The notes: generated from the letters alone by a model not told the origin. DNA of 62,603 nt from Multifurca ochricompacta (GCA_022496185.1 WTXG01000215.1:1-62603); one strand, 5' to 3'; shown: positions 32,213-45,680, counted from the first letter of the stretch. Numbers and translations are program-made.

Positions 32213-32632
32213 TAGTTGACCTCAGTGACAAATGGACACAAAAGCCAAAGGAAAAAAAACAGCAGTAAAAAATAGGATGTCGCATGGCTAATGATAAACA
32301 TATATCAGAGAGCTTGTGAATACATACACGTCATTATCTATGGCCGAACAAAGAAGATATGCTTGTAGAGTAAGTAAGGTACTTTGGTATACTATATGTT
32401 GAACTCCTGCCACTCCCTACCTCTTACCCCGCCACGCGGCCTGGGACGACAGTCGGTATACGTACATGCAACAAGATGGTAAAGTGCCGGCCATCAAACA
32501 AAAAAAAAAAGATGAACGAGAGTTAAAAGAGACAACACTAATAACCCTGGGGGAAAAAAATCAAGAGGAAAGGAAGGCAAGGGGGAGGGGTAGGGGAAGG
32601 ACGGAGAGGAGAGGGGTAATATTGCGTCACAT
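32213..32632. other. Convergent intergenic region
   Basis: Between the 3' ends of the phosphatase and deubiquitinase genes. AT-rich with A-runs; no gene. Confidence 0.5.
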
Positions 32633-35600
32633 TTAAAAGAGGGAGGGGGTAGGAAGGGTGATTAGCGGTACCTCACCGAGATGTACTGGCCACAGCCGCT
32701 CCGGTGCCCGCACCAGCACCAGTGCCAGAACCAGTACCAGAACCAGAACCAAAAAGCATGCTCGGCGGACGCATTCTATGCGCTGCCTTCTTCCCATCTT
32801 CCTTCTTCCCCCACCCGAACCGAAACCGAAACCGAAACCCAAATGGTGATGATGGTTGTGATGATGGTGATGATGGTCTTTGTCCTTGTCCTTGTCCTTA
32901 TCTTTATCCTTATCTTTATCTTTATCCCTCCCTCCAAGTCCCAAACCCCCCAACGCGAGTCCAAACATGGGGGCGTTGAGGCTCAACTTGCGCGCGGCGC
33001 GACGAAGTCCTGCTGGCTCCTTCTCCTTCTCCTTCTCCTTCTCCTTTCCTTTCCCCACCACCGATACGCCGCCCGATTCCACAGCTGATGCGGATAGAGG
33101 TAGTGCTGGTATTGGTGGTACTGGTGGTACTGATTGCGGAGGGGATTGTGACGTTGACGTTGACGTTGAAGATGTCGATGTCGATGTCACACGCAGACTT
33201 GAGCTTGAGCTATGCTCAAGTTGCGTACCGCTACCATGCATTGAGTGAGGGCGTCCACGGGGATGGAGTTTCGACTTGCTGGCACGTAGTGTGAGGTCTC
33301 GCTGCTGCTGTTGGTCATCGCTATTTCCATCTGGTGCTGCCACGATCGATGCAGGTTCATCGGTATGATGAACTGCCGCCGTCACCATCGTATCGCGATT
33401 GGATCCACCACCCGATGGCGACGCAGGCGAAACTCGCAACGCGGGTAAAGACGACGAGTCTCCTGACCTGGCGCCGTCTGTGTCTCCTTCCCCTTCTCTT
33501 TCGGGTTCGGGTTCGGGTTCCGCTACTACTTCTGCCGCCGGCATAACGCCAGCAGCAACGATGGCGGCATCAAGTTCTCCCAAAGTGGTGCTACTGTGGG
33601 TCGCCGACAATCGATTGACGTGATAGCCAATCCGGGCGCTACTACGCCGCCATATTGAACTCGTTCCCGAACCCGATGACGACGCTGCATCGGACTGGGA
33701 CTGCAATTGGGATTGGGATTGGGATTGAGATTGGGATTGGGATGAGGCCACGGAGAGCGCAGCCGTTGATGTCGTCCCGTGTTGTAATGTCGCACTCGTC
33801 ATCACCGTCGAGGGCACCACTGGAGTCGCCGCACCCGCCTCTTGATCCTTGCCCTTCTCCTTTTCCCGCTCATCTTTGTTCGGTTTGATGCTCCGCCGCT
33901 TGAACCACAAACTAGGTTTGCGATCAAACTCTTTTGATGAGCGTCCTTCCTCCCTCTCCTTCTCCCGCTCACCGCCTCGTTCCTTCTCCTTCTCCTTCTC
34001 CTTATCTTTCTCCTTGGCACGTTCCTTGCCGTTAATATACAAGAAAGGGACTGGGGGCACGGGCGGTACACTATCTGACGCACTCCGCGGGGAGACGAGT
34101 CCCTCCGAGGTCGAGGGACGTATCCTCGAACTACTGGGTGAACTTCGAAGGGTGTGGAATAGTCCTCCTCCAGACAAGCGGGTGGGTGTAGTAGGTGAGA
34201 CGCTCGAAGAAGAAAATTCAGAGGTTCCCGGGATACGGATCGTGGGGAGCGACTTTTTGCGTGACGGCAAGGTCACAGAGCCCGCTAGCGGTGGCGCGAC
34301 GACGAGCGAAGGAGATGATGGCGCGATCGGTAGTCTTGGAAAGAGTGGCGCAACCGTGGCCGCGGGTGCAGATGGCTCTCCCAGTCCGGGGGGGAGGGCA
34401 GGTTCTGGGAGCTCCGGAGATGGCGGCGCCCCGTTCGTTGCCCCATTTGTCGTACCGGGTGTACGTGCACTCGTGACGACGATGTCGGGGGCGGATGGGA
34501 GTTCAGGAAGTTTGATGCCTAAAGACGCGAGGTCGAGATCTACGGCCTGGTAGTAGAGCACGTATGCGCTTCCAGAAGCGGCATCCCCAAAGTACCTATG
34601 AATCTCACTCTCCTTGATGGGCTCTATCTTGTCGTCGTCAAACATTAGCCATGAATGAGGCCCTTTAACGATCGCTACATAGTGGCCATGATTCGGGCCG
34701 CTGTATTCCGAGAGAAGGCAGTCAGCCGACCGCACCGGCACGGCGCCACAGGGACGGAACAGCGTCGTCATACCTGCCAATATGTACAACAATTCCGAAC
34801 AGCTCGTAAAGCCGATCTGGGTCCTCTACGTCGTCGATCGTGTTGAAGAGACGTAATTCGAAGGGGAAAGCGACGCGGTAGGTGAGCTTGATGTACCTTT
34901 GCAAGTCTTCCTGGTACTTGAAACGTTTTAGATGGAGCGCGAGTACATTTGGAAGTTTTTTAATCTTCATCCTATATGATAGCGGTCGCCATCGTGCCGT
35001 GTGGTCAGGAAAGCGGAGGCAAGGAATCGGGGACGGTGAGAACAGGACGAACGCAGACGTACCGCTTTTCGGCCTCCTGTAGTCCGCAACAGCTATCGCA
35101 AAAAAATTTGTTCCGCTGGCACAGCATCTCGCTGGCGCTGAACTGGCGTAAACATGCGGTCACACTCGAGTTTTGTTCGATGTCAATAGAGAGATCGAGG
35201 AATGATTCATCGCGGGAGGATACCTTGCGAAAACGAAATATGAAAACGAAAATCCCATGTCAGCGTTTCCATGGACGAGTGGCATGTGCCAAGCGCAAGG
35301 GTGGGGGAATGATCCCGGGGCGGCGCGGGAGCCGGAATGATAAGAGGAGAGTAACATGGCAGAGGCGAGCAGATAAGACAGGTAAAGAAGAGGAGAGGGG
35401 AGTTGAAGGTATGACTCACCGTTTCACATGTGAGACAGCGAGTTTCTGAAGTGAGTGTACCCTCAAAAAGGCGATGTACGAGGGTGCCACTTTGTTGTTG
35501 TGAAGAGTCTGAATGTGCAGTGAGAGCGGGGGCATTGTTAGATACCAACGTAGCCACGGAGGATGACACTGGCGCCGGGTAAACATATGAGGGTAAGCAA

Positions 35601-36426
35601 GGACGCTCAATGGATGATGTATCATTGTGCCTGAAGCACATGGGAACCGTACTCACAGTCCTCGCCAGAGGCGTTAGAGGAGCCAGAGTCCTTTTCCATG
35701 TGGTGCTTGTCGCCCTGTATTTCCTCGACGATCTTATTGAGGAGGTAGTTGAGAAATTCGTGCGCGTCCTGATGCATGGCGCCGCGGAAGAGTTCATTGC
35801 CATCGCGGAGCTTGTCGATAAAGGCACGTGGGGCGACGGCACCCTTATCAGCTGGATTCCTGGAAATATGAACGTAGAGGGAGCGGAGGGCGGAGAAAAG
35901 GGTAGGCGGGGCCGAGGGGATAGTGGGAGTGGGGGAAGTAGGAACGGAGGGTATCTCAGGCACGAGCTTCCCGCGCTCGGGTTTACGACGCAAGGGTGCG
36001 GGGGTAGTTGTTGATGATGATGATAATGGTGGTGGTGGTGAGTGGGGTTTCGGTTTGGATACAGAGACGGGTACAGGTGGTGCAGAAATGTCTGTCGATT
36101 GGATGACAAGGTCCCTGAAGGGAGAACAAAAGTACAAAGCCTGGAGTACAGAATTGGCGTAACTGTTGAACATTTAAGGTCGGAAACCACGGATATGTGG
36201 ACCAGCGAACGTACCAAGTGTTTCCAAACTTTTCGGAAAATAAAAAAGATCAAAGGAAGAGAAAGGGAGGTAAGGCGGAAAGGTCACGTACGTTTTCTAA
36301 ACCAAACTGCTTCTCGTCGGCGATGGAGAGGGTCGAGTTGAGAGTATCTGGAGTTGAAGACGGGGATGAGGGTATTTGTGGGGGGTTAGCGAACGATATC
36401 CATCTCGCAGCCTTTCCTATCGCCAT
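32633..36426 (-). CDS. creB: Ubiquitin-specific protease of the USP12/46 (CreB) type
   Basis: Seven exons: 36426-36292, 36228-36215, 36162-35657, 35568-35420, 35223-35063, 34971-34774, 34700-32633, phases consistent. The Cys box [20 protein letters not shown] has the catalytic Cys codon split by an intron; FGNTC sits on a 14-nt exon. [16 protein letters not shown], the zinc-binding pairs CLTC and [32 protein letters not shown] and the His box [13 protein letters not shown] are all typical of USP12/46/CreB. These enzymes remove ubiquitin and in Aspergillus CreB acts in carbon catabolite repression. A Pro/Ser-rich insertion follows the Cys box, and a 600-residue C-terminal tail is low-complexity (EK, SQ, DK repeats, His run). 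The end is doubtful: a C-run at 32808-32812 may hide a one-base shift, giving an alternative stop at 32673. Confidence 0.88.
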
Positions 36427-37279
36427 TGTTCGGAACTACAAGATCACGATATGGACAACGACAAAGTGGACGACGTAAAGGAAGTGATTTTGAAGGGGAT
36501 GAGCGCCCCTTGAAGTATAGGCAAGCCTTGGTGTGGGCGGCTAGTTTGCTTTCATTTCATTCAAACGAAGGAGGGAAGGGGATCAATTCCGCGGGGGCGG
36601 GTAAGGGGGGGAGAGGGAGGTGGAGCCATTATCTTGGGTCACACGTCAGCCCAGTAAAATCATCATTTTTCTCTATAATACTATAAATTTTAATTCATAA
36701 GAGAGCTATCATGTATGTGTGGTATTTTAATGTAGTATTAAGGTGATTAATGTTGAGGTTGAGGTTGAGTGTTGGTTGAGAGGAAGGAGGGAGGGTTGTT
36801 GAGCGAAGTTGAGGTTAAGTGAGGTTACCCGTGGTTCCGTTCCTTGTGCCTTAGTTGCTAACTCCGGTACCATCGCTTACCCAAGTGCCACCCACTCACT
36901 CATTGCCATGCAATTGATTGAATGAACTCTGAACTCCACGGTTAGGCCAGGGTTACTTAATTACAATTATAGGTATAGAATCCTTCGCGTGCCACACTGT
37001 TCACCTTGCCTTGCAAACGTGGCACATCATCCTCATGCGATAGGCACGAACACCCTTTCGAGATCTTTCGTCCCTGACAACCGCGTTCACCGCACCAAAG
37101 CATGCCACTCCAGGGGGGGGGGACTTGTTAAGAGTGAAAGGTAAAAATAGAATCATCTGCCAACTGGTGGGATGACTTGTTCAAGTTCTGTCTAACGTGG
37201 CTTGGTGCTTTGGCATCACAAATTATAAGTACTAGATGGAGATGTCTTAAGAACGTGGGACTAAAGGATCCTTTGGTCA
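36427..37279. other. Intergenic, no gene
   Basis: Contains GTTGAG-rich direct repeats at about 36750-36830. No coding sequence recognised. Confidence 0.5.
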
Positions 37280-37287
37280 TTGCTGGG

Positions 37288-38035
37288 TAGGGTTGCGGAA
37301 AAAATAGGTACTTTTTTACGAACCCATTATTTACCGGTAATTTACCGGTAATTTACTTGTAATTTACTGGGTCGCTGTGGGAGTAGTAATTTACCAGGTC
37401 ACGTGCCAATGTGACTAATATATGAGTTAACTAAACTAAATATACAAGCGAGCTGTTGAGCCAGGAACGGATCAGGGTAAGCCGGACTGGAGGTGACCGG
37501 TGTTGCCGGTGCATTGTAATATACTTACTAACATTCCACTCGTTTATTATGATTAAGATACAATCCTTATGACCATAGCACAGCATGCTCTTTACAGTAT
37601 TTAAAGACAGTACTTCTGTAGCTTGCACTTCAGTTTTGACTCAAGAACACTTTTCAAAGTCAGATGGCAAACTGGATGAGAATCCGGATGATGATAAGGA
37701 TGATAGTTGGTTGGATGAGCCGAATCTTGAGATGTTCCATCCTGAACTTTCTCTTGAGGTCTCACCAACCATTGATCTGTCATCTCAGTGTCTTGCAGCA
37801 GCTCTTTCTGATGAACCATCAAGTGACATTTCTGTGGCTGCTCCTAACCCTCCAGAAGCTCTTGGAGAGCCCCTAGACAATGACTTCTCGATGGAAATGG
37901 AATTATATTGAAAACATCACGTGAAAGTATCACGTGGATTTTTTACCGGTAAATTACAGTAAATTACCACCTTCCCATCAGACCCTCTGTAAATTACCAG
38001 TAAAATATTGGCCTCGAATATTTTCCGCAACCCTA
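37288..38035. mobile_element. hAT-like non-autonomous DNA transposon with 8-bp target duplication
   Basis: Terminal inverted repeat TAGGGTTGCGGAAAA at the left and its complement TTTTCCGCAACCCTA at the right, flanked by TTGCTGGG at 37280-37287 and 38036-38043. The 8-bp duplication and TAGGG-type ends are typical of hAT elements. Subterminal copies of TTACCGGTAA and GTAATTTAC occur at both ends, as expected for transposase binding sites. At 748 bp it cannot encode a full transposase. An inner part (about 37454-37640) resembles the LTR at 5581-5932, suggesting a captured LTR piece. Confidence 0.88.
37585..37911 (+). CDS. Acidic reading frame inside the hAT-like element
   Basis: A 108-codon ATG frame. 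After a Cys/Thr-rich start it becomes strongly acidic (KLDENPDDDKDDSWLDEPN, then LSDEPSSDISVAAPNPPEAL). No hAT dimerisation or DDE motif is visible. The first part overlaps the LTR-like stretch. It may be the acidic end of a deleted transposase or a chance frame; expression is unproven. Confidence 0.3.
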   Translation: MLFTVFKDSTSVACTSVLTQEHFSKSDGKLDENPDDDKDDSWLDEPNLEMFHPELSLEVSPTIDLSSQCLAAALSDEPSSDISVAAPNPPEALGEPLDNDFSMEMELY

Positions 38036-38261
38036 TTGCTGGGGGACGTCCTTTTCACTCAACCTTGTGACGTGGGTACATACAGTACAAAGTCGTCCTC
38101 CCCCCCCTCCCTGCAAGATATGGTTATGTTATCGGCGTGTGCCCTATAGAAAGAGGATATATACGGAGAAGAAGTGTCGATAATCAAATGGGAAACCGGT
38201 CGGACTGGCCAAAAAAAAAACGAATGATTGCCCCCTCCACCAGGATTCAGCTAGAACTCTA

Positions 38262-39007
38262 TCAACCGGTGCGCAGGATGAGGTGCACGCCGCTCTGTGA
38301 TTCGACGATGCCACTGATCGCCCCCACCTGCAGTGAAAACGCCGCGTCTTCAAACGGTTTCTGCATCTGTCCAGGTCCAAACCATCCCAGGTCGCCATCA
38401 TGATCGTGCGACGAGCAATCCGAGTGCTGGCGCGCAAGCGGACCAAACTTGTCAGCGTTTGTCCCGATTTCTGCTTTGTATCCCTGTAGGATCGCGATGG
38501 CCTCCTCCTTGGAGCGAGTGATATGATGCTGTACGAAATATTAATCAATGTTTTTTTGATCATCTTTTTAATGCTAGATGATGATGATGATGTTGATGAT
38601 GTTGATGATGATGATGGTAACGATAAGACTCCCGGGAATGGGATGGGGAGTCGCCCGTGAAGGGAGAGAAGCGATAACGAAAGAAAAGTCGTCGGGAGAA
38701 CTGACCTCTTTCCAGCTAGACGGTCGTCGCGAGCCGCTGTGCTTGACCAAGATGTGACTTGCACGGACCTCCTTTGGGTCGAGAAGCGACGCGCCCGGAA
38801 GGGCCTTGATTTGTTCTTCGGTCAGTCCATCCGGTGGTTTCCAGGTCGACTTCTGCGTCTCTGTATTGTAGAAATACGGGAGCTTTTGTGAACTCGAGAG
38901 GCGAACTTCCCAGGCAGCAGCAGACTATATAGGTAGGTAGTATGTAAATTTGTTTTTTTTTTAGCAAAAACCCCATCTTCGCTTGCAAAACTGTTTGAAC
39001 TTACCAT
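38262..39007 (-). CDS. ESS1: Pin1/Ess1-type peptidyl-prolyl cis-trans isomerase
   Basis: Exons 39007-39005 (the ATG alone), 38924-38706 and 38528-38262 give 162 residues, the usual size for Pin1. An N-terminal WW domain reads WEVRLSSSQKLPYFYN, then STWKPP, with both Trp. A parvulin domain follows with ASHILVKHSGSRRPSSW (basic phosphate-binding loop), FGPLARQHSDCSS, GDLGWFGPGQMQKPFEDAAF and SQSGVHLILRTG. It isomerises phospho-Ser/Thr-Pro bonds, including in the RNA polymerase II C-terminal domain. The three-nucleotide first exon followed by GTAAGT is needed to give a start; no in-frame ATG precedes the WW domain otherwise. Confidence 0.9.
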
Positions 39008-39296
39008 TCGTTGAAACTGTTCAAGAACCACAAATCAAACCCAACCTGAGCAGGAGAGAGCGACTGGACGGACGATAACCCCCGTCCCCCCCCGTCAAGA
39101 AAAGATGACGAAGTAAAGCACGTGATCCGTCCTTATCGATCACGTGGATAGAACGCGTCTGTGGAATGGAATGGACAGCCACCAGCGGGTCAGGATCAGC
39201 CAGCCGCTTTAGTTTGGTTATACAAACCATCCCACTCCCACTCTTTTCTTTCTTTCTTTTTTTACTTCTAAGTAGTTTTCTTTCCTTAAAACAGCG

Positions 39297-40667
39297 ATGG
39301 AGAATAACAAGAAGTCCTCCGTCTACAGCATGTTGATGACCGTCCTATTCTATACGACCGGATCTATCTGCGCCATCCGCGCGACGACCTGGCTCGCCCT
39401 TCATGCGCTCTTTCCCGTGATATCGCGCGTCGTCATATTATCCTACTCTCTCTACAGAACAGATACGATCCCCGTAAGCAACAAAGAACTTCAAGGTGGG
39501 ATGGCACACGATGTCACCTCCTCGTCCTTCAAGAGGGACATTTTTCCTGGCTCTGGCTCTGGCTCGGATGGTGGTCAGGAGACGGGTGAAGCCACGAGCG
39601 TGGGGTTGCTCTTCAAGCTCGTCCGTACCGCCGCGGGTCACGACCTCTTCGTCCCTGTCCCCATCCGAATACCGATCTCAGCGCTATCTACAACCACACC
39701 ACCGCCCGAGCCGACGACGTTCCTCTGGCGTCTAATCAGGCACTTTCTCTTCTCAACCCTCGTCGGAGCCGGCGGCGTCGCGGCGTATTACTTTGCAGCG
39801 GTTAGTACATACATCATACATATCCTCATTTTATTTATTACTTATTAATATTAATGCGACGCAATGCAGTTCCAATTCCAAAACTCAGTACGGAACAGAA
39901 ATCTCAACCTCAAGGCCTCCACGATCTCGCGTATAACTGCCTCACCGCAAACTCAAGCAACGGCCAAACTGCCCTACACACCATGCGGATCAACCGGATC
40001 ATCCGTAATCGCAACCAGGACCAGATCCTCTTCTTCCGCATCATCATCACCATCGTCATCATCATCCACATTAGCCATCGTTCAGGTTCAGGGAGGTCCA
40101 TTGTTTCCCATCACGCCACCCACAAACACGGACCCGGAAACGAGAACGGGAACGGTGATGGGTAGCGCGGTGAATGACGACGATAATGATCATCACCCCA
40201 CCACCCAGACGAAGCTTAAACTTAATCCCGCCGCCCCAGCGTTCACCCCTTCCCCTTCCCCTTCCCCTGTCTCTCCAGCATCGATAATGGCGATGATGAC
40301 AACCACACACCACCGTGTCTTAGATCCGACCGCTCGCGCGTTCGCTCCACGTGGAGGCGCAGGTTTGGGCGATGACAGCGCACCGTCATCACCTGCGGAT
40401 TCGGTAGGACCCGGTACCCCATCTCCCATACCCGCATCCGTACCCACACCCATACGCTACAACACCTTTGCGTTTTCTGCGCGCCTGGCGCGTGTGGGTA
40501 AAAGTGGTGGTGGTGGTGTTGGTAGTGGTAGAGTTGGAATTGAAAATGGGAAGACGGCCGCCTTACATCAACAGCTACCCGTTGGAGTGGGAAAGATGCG
40601 TGTCGTGAGACCTGAGGAGGTGGTCATTGGCGAGAAACGGGCGGGTGAGGTTTTCGTTTTCTTCTAA
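39297..40667 (+). CDS. Predicted membrane protein, basidiomycete hypothetical
   Basis: Exons 39297-39800 and 39870-40667 joined at phase 0 give 433 residues. The N-terminus MENNKKSSVYSMLMTVLFYT starts a hydrophobic region (residues about 9-55, one or two membrane helices). A second membrane segment, LFSTLVGAGGVAAYYFAA, lies just before the intron. The second exon is Ser/Thr/Pro-rich and disordered, with RVLDPTARAFAPRGGAGLGD and a conserved-looking end MRVVRPEEVVIGEKRAGEVF. No family recognised. It is divergent from ESS1 with about 290 bp between start codons. Confidence 0.65.
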
Positions 40668-41083
40668 GGGAAGGAAGGAAGGGAGGGATTATTATCTGTC
40701 TTGGTCATCCGTTCGGTCTCTGTTTATTGGTCTATTCTTTCCACATACTTCCGTTCTTTTTTTTTGTCACTTTTTCTTTTTTTTGATGATGACGACGACG
40801 ATTTATACGGATGAGGAGGTTGGGAATGCACGCGCGTGTATACAGTGGCACTCTTCACCCAAATCCAAGAGGAAAGAGAGGTCGTTGGCTGGAAAACAAA
40901 AAGAAAGCACAGTCTGATAGCAAAAGGAGGGGAGTGAAGTGATAATACTGTCCGTATTCACTAAGTATGTATTATAAAGTCCCAGCACTACGCACGCAAA
41001 GAAGTCCGGTAACACAAATCTTCCTCCTCCCCCCCTCTAATCTACATTTTTGGGAGAGGGGAAGGGGAGGGAGAAGAAAGGAA
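40668..41083. other. Convergent intergenic region
   Basis: 3' flanks of the membrane-protein and epimerase genes; no gene recognised. Confidence 0.5.
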
Positions 41084-42706
<1,623 letters not shown>

Positions 42707-44261
42707 GTAGTAATGACAGTGGCGGTAGCCGGGGTAAGAAGGGGAGGGGTATGAGAGAGAACAACAGAAAGCTGATAAGTTAAGTAGTCTATAATGAGGC
42801 CGTAGCGGTCGACACGGTCAGGATTAGATGAGAAGGAAGGTTTGTTGAGTGTAATGTAAAGACAGGCGGTGTTGTTTTTTGTTTAATTTTATTGAATTTT
42901 TGAACTATTACAACATCGGCTTGTGTCGTTCCATTTTTCCCTGCTCCTTGTTGAAATTTTTTTCTCGATAGCAACAGCCAGCGCTTGAGTCTCCTTCCCC
43001 TTCTACTTTTACACAGCTAGTCAGTGCTTCACGAGTACATGTTTGAATAGCCCCATCCCCACGCAGCTACACAGGAGACGCCCCTTGTTATGAACAAGCT
43101 CGCAGTTGTACTTCATCATCGAGCCACCGCCACCAAGTCCATTTCATCGTGCGGGTCAACTGCTGTTCTACCCGTACAACTACGTTCCATGGAAAGAAGT
43201 GCCCAAGGCATGAGGTAGCTTCCATTGGGTCCTCTCCTCTCCTCTCCCTTCCCTCCCGGTGCTAGGGCAACGATCAAGCTAGACGCTTTATCTTGTGATC
43301 TTTTTTTTTTTTGAGATCAACGTATCCCCATGGGCCAATGGACCCCATTCTCTCTAACTTTGGATACCTAAAGTAATCTTGGAACAGGGCTCCATGTCGT
43401 CGACTTCGCCACCACCGCCACCGACTGCGAAACGCATGTGACGACTGGCCAAGGAGGAGGAGAAACACGCGCTATGCATCAATTTATTTACGTTTCCCGC
43501 TTCCTCCACTCCTCATCCCTTTTGTCCAACTTTCCCTTTGACGGGTTAGCGCCGGTATGCCGTAATTCCCATTCTCACTTGCACATGACGAGGAAGCATT
43601 TAGCAAATTGGTCAGGTCAGAGCCTCTCCAAGTGTTTGTCACGTGCGTCGCGTTCTTGGCATGGGTCATCCCATTGTCCTTTGTCTACAACAATTAGGCC
43701 ACTACATTCTGTATCTGCTACCTCTTGGGCCAACCATTTGCTACCAGGCCTTAGCCATGATGCCTTGATTGAGACAAAGACATTTCCGATAGTGTCTTGA
43801 GTCATTTTTTGCGACATGAAGATACAACGAACGCTGCATCTTGTTGCGAACATTGCTCGCTGTCTTGTGTTCGCTAGCTTGTGTTGATTTCTTAACATCA
43901 CATGTTTGTGGGGCCAGTCATACAGAAGCTTTTATCATGTGCCCGGGAAGATAAGCTTCGGTCGGACGGCGAGCGCCCTAACTTCTGTTGAGTGAAGGAG
44001 CTTGGTTGAGGGCTGGTTATGTTGCTAATTAGATCACAACCTGATTTGGCAGGTGGGATGATAGACCTCAATAAAATCCTAACTTGCAGCCCGACTGAGT
44101 TGAGAGGGTCCGCCTTCCTGCCTCTTGACTCCTTGGCAGCTGATAGAGTACGATTAAACGCGGCACGATTCTATACAGAGGACGAGCCGAACTTAGTGCA
44201 AGGAAGAAGTATTGAGCAGAATGATCGCCATTCTAGCATCCTAGAATATTTTGTCATCTTC
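42707..44261. other. Gene-poor region left of palindrome 2
   Basis: No gene supported. A minus-strand frame at 43617-43901 has protein-like composition but no recognisable family and lacks context. Confidence 0.45.
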
Positions 44262-44314
44262 CTAAGCTACCCCTCCTCTCACGGGATAATCTAAAATATA
44301 TTACTTTTTTTTAG

Positions 44315-44536
44315 AACAAGCAACGTTGGGCATGGCTTGCCCTGTGGACGGCGCGTGACCAGCACCTGGGGCAGTTCGCAAAGATCGGGGTGGGTGACAT
44401 CGTGGCGCTGGCTGGAGAAATTGAACGGGAGCGTGAGGCACGGGAGAGTGGAGTGGGGCAGGACGTGGTGGTAAAAGCTGGGAATGAAGTAGCATCCGGG
44501 AAAGACGGGGAGGGTGATGTGAAAATGGAGGGGTGA
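44315..44536 (+). pseudogene. Orphan copy of the THOC1 terminal exon
   Basis: Mirror copy of 47907-47686, encoding [20 protein letters not shown] and the rest of the THOC1 tail up to ...DVKMEG and stop. One base differs (CGG to TGG, Arg to Trp). No other THOC1 exon is on this side, so it cannot make the protein. It is a by-product of the palindromic duplication. Confidence 0.88.
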
Positions 44537-45121
44537 GGTCCATATTGTTTCGACTTGTGCATGACAATCTGAGAGTAGATTATTGCTCGGACTCGAAATT
44601 TCTCTGACTCGACATGCCTCGCTGTGGGTGACCAGGCGATGAGATGTCAAGAGGATCAAGAATTACAAGTACATTGACAACTAAAAGAGGGTCAATTCGA
44701 CGTAGCCGTCCAAATTACCCACCACTCGGGAACGAAATGCTCTAGGAAGCAGCCACATCATGTAAATTTACACGAGCAAACTCGCTTGTGGTGACATGTC
44801 AGAATGGAACATGTCATTAGCAGCTGAGAAGTCAATACTGAGAAGAAGGGAGTACCGGCTCATGAAACGCATGATTTTTGAGTTTGCACTATGTACTTGG
44901 AAGATGCATGCCAAGATACCAGATGGCCCAGATGGCTGGCTGCACAGAGCACGAGTGGAACAAGGGGGGGAGAACGCAATGGCGACAATGACGGGCTCCA
45001 CTCAAGGCTCATTCAAGATTGGGAAAAGCGCAAAACGCTACAACCTAGCCAATTTCAACCACGCAAGCGAATGTCCGATTACTCTCAAACGAAGCGCACA
45101 GAGATTTGATGGGGCTTGGAG

Positions 45122-45127
45122 TATAAA
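45122..45127 (+). promoter_or_regulatory. TATA box of SSP12
   Basis: TATAAA 81 nt upstream of the ATG. Confidence 0.7.
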
Positions 45128-45202
45128 AGGGCAACAAGTGGGTTGTCAGAAATGGCATTGGTGTTCCATCCATCTGAGCCAATTCTATCCATTGCGAGCA
45201 CA

Positions 45203-45414
45203 ATGCAGTTCCTTAAATCCATTATTGCTCTTTCTCTTGCTGCTTTTGTGCTTGCTGCTCCGGCGGTACAAGCTGAGAAGAGGCTTGTTGGTAAGGCGTG
45301 CTTTAAAGTCAATCCCCCACTCTGCACAAGTTGATTTATTCTGACATAGATGTTGACGCTGATATTGATGTTGACGCTGATGTTGATGTTGACGCCCTTG
45401 TTGACATTGCGTAG
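45203..45414 (+). CDS. SSP12: small secreted Kex2-type precursor with Val-Asp repeat peptide
   Basis: Exons 45203-45290 and 45350-45414, with a 59-nt phase-1 intron (GTAAGG...CTGACATAG), give 50 residues. Signal MQFLKSIIALSLAAFVLAAP, pro-segment AVQAEKR. The mature tail of 23 residues contains DVDADIDVDADVDVDA, an almost perfect alternation of Asp with Val/Ile/Ala encoded by GTTGAYGCTGAY-type hexamer repeats. Such a chain could form an acidic beta strand or bind cations, but this is speculation. It is identical to SSP13 and convergent with it across an 861-bp spacer. Confidence 0.78.
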
Positions 45415-45680
45415 ACGTGTGATGGTATTGCTCTCCTGTTTAGCTCTATTCTTCGTATTATTGATTATTGACGCTCAAAGGGCAGGTTTTGGGTCAAATG
45501 CCATCGAGGTTGTAGACGGCCTGCTTTTACTGAAGAGGGTAGACGTACCGTTTTTTTATACACGGTTGCAGTTGGTGGAATAAAGATCTATAATGGCAAC
45601 AAAAAGGAAAAGAAAGGATTAGGGTTGTTGTCCAATTCATATTTTGAGAGAGTCGACTTCCACTTTGTTCATTTGGGTTG

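Larger units (their letters stand above)
44262..45680. repeat. Large inverted repeat 2, left arm
   Basis: Reverse complement of 46542-47960 with no indels: paired positions sum to 92222 throughout. In the parts compared by eye only one substitution was found inside the core (T versus C in the THOC1 exon copy) and a few changes at the outer 25 bases. It carries a THOC1 last-exon copy and SSP12. Confidence 0.93.

Noticed and set aside
33700..33750. GGGATT repeats resembling telomeric DNA
   Set aside because: They are in frame in the CreB-like gene and encode a Ser-Gln repeat.
43617..43901. 94-codon minus-strand frame
   Set aside because: Composition is protein-like but there is no recognisable motif, splice partner or promoter; left as unassigned.
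44796..45344. 182-codon plus-strand frame, with an identical mirror frame at 46878-47426
   Set aside because: It covers the promoter and signal-peptide region of SSP12/SSP13 in another frame; identity of the two copies only reflects the palindrome.
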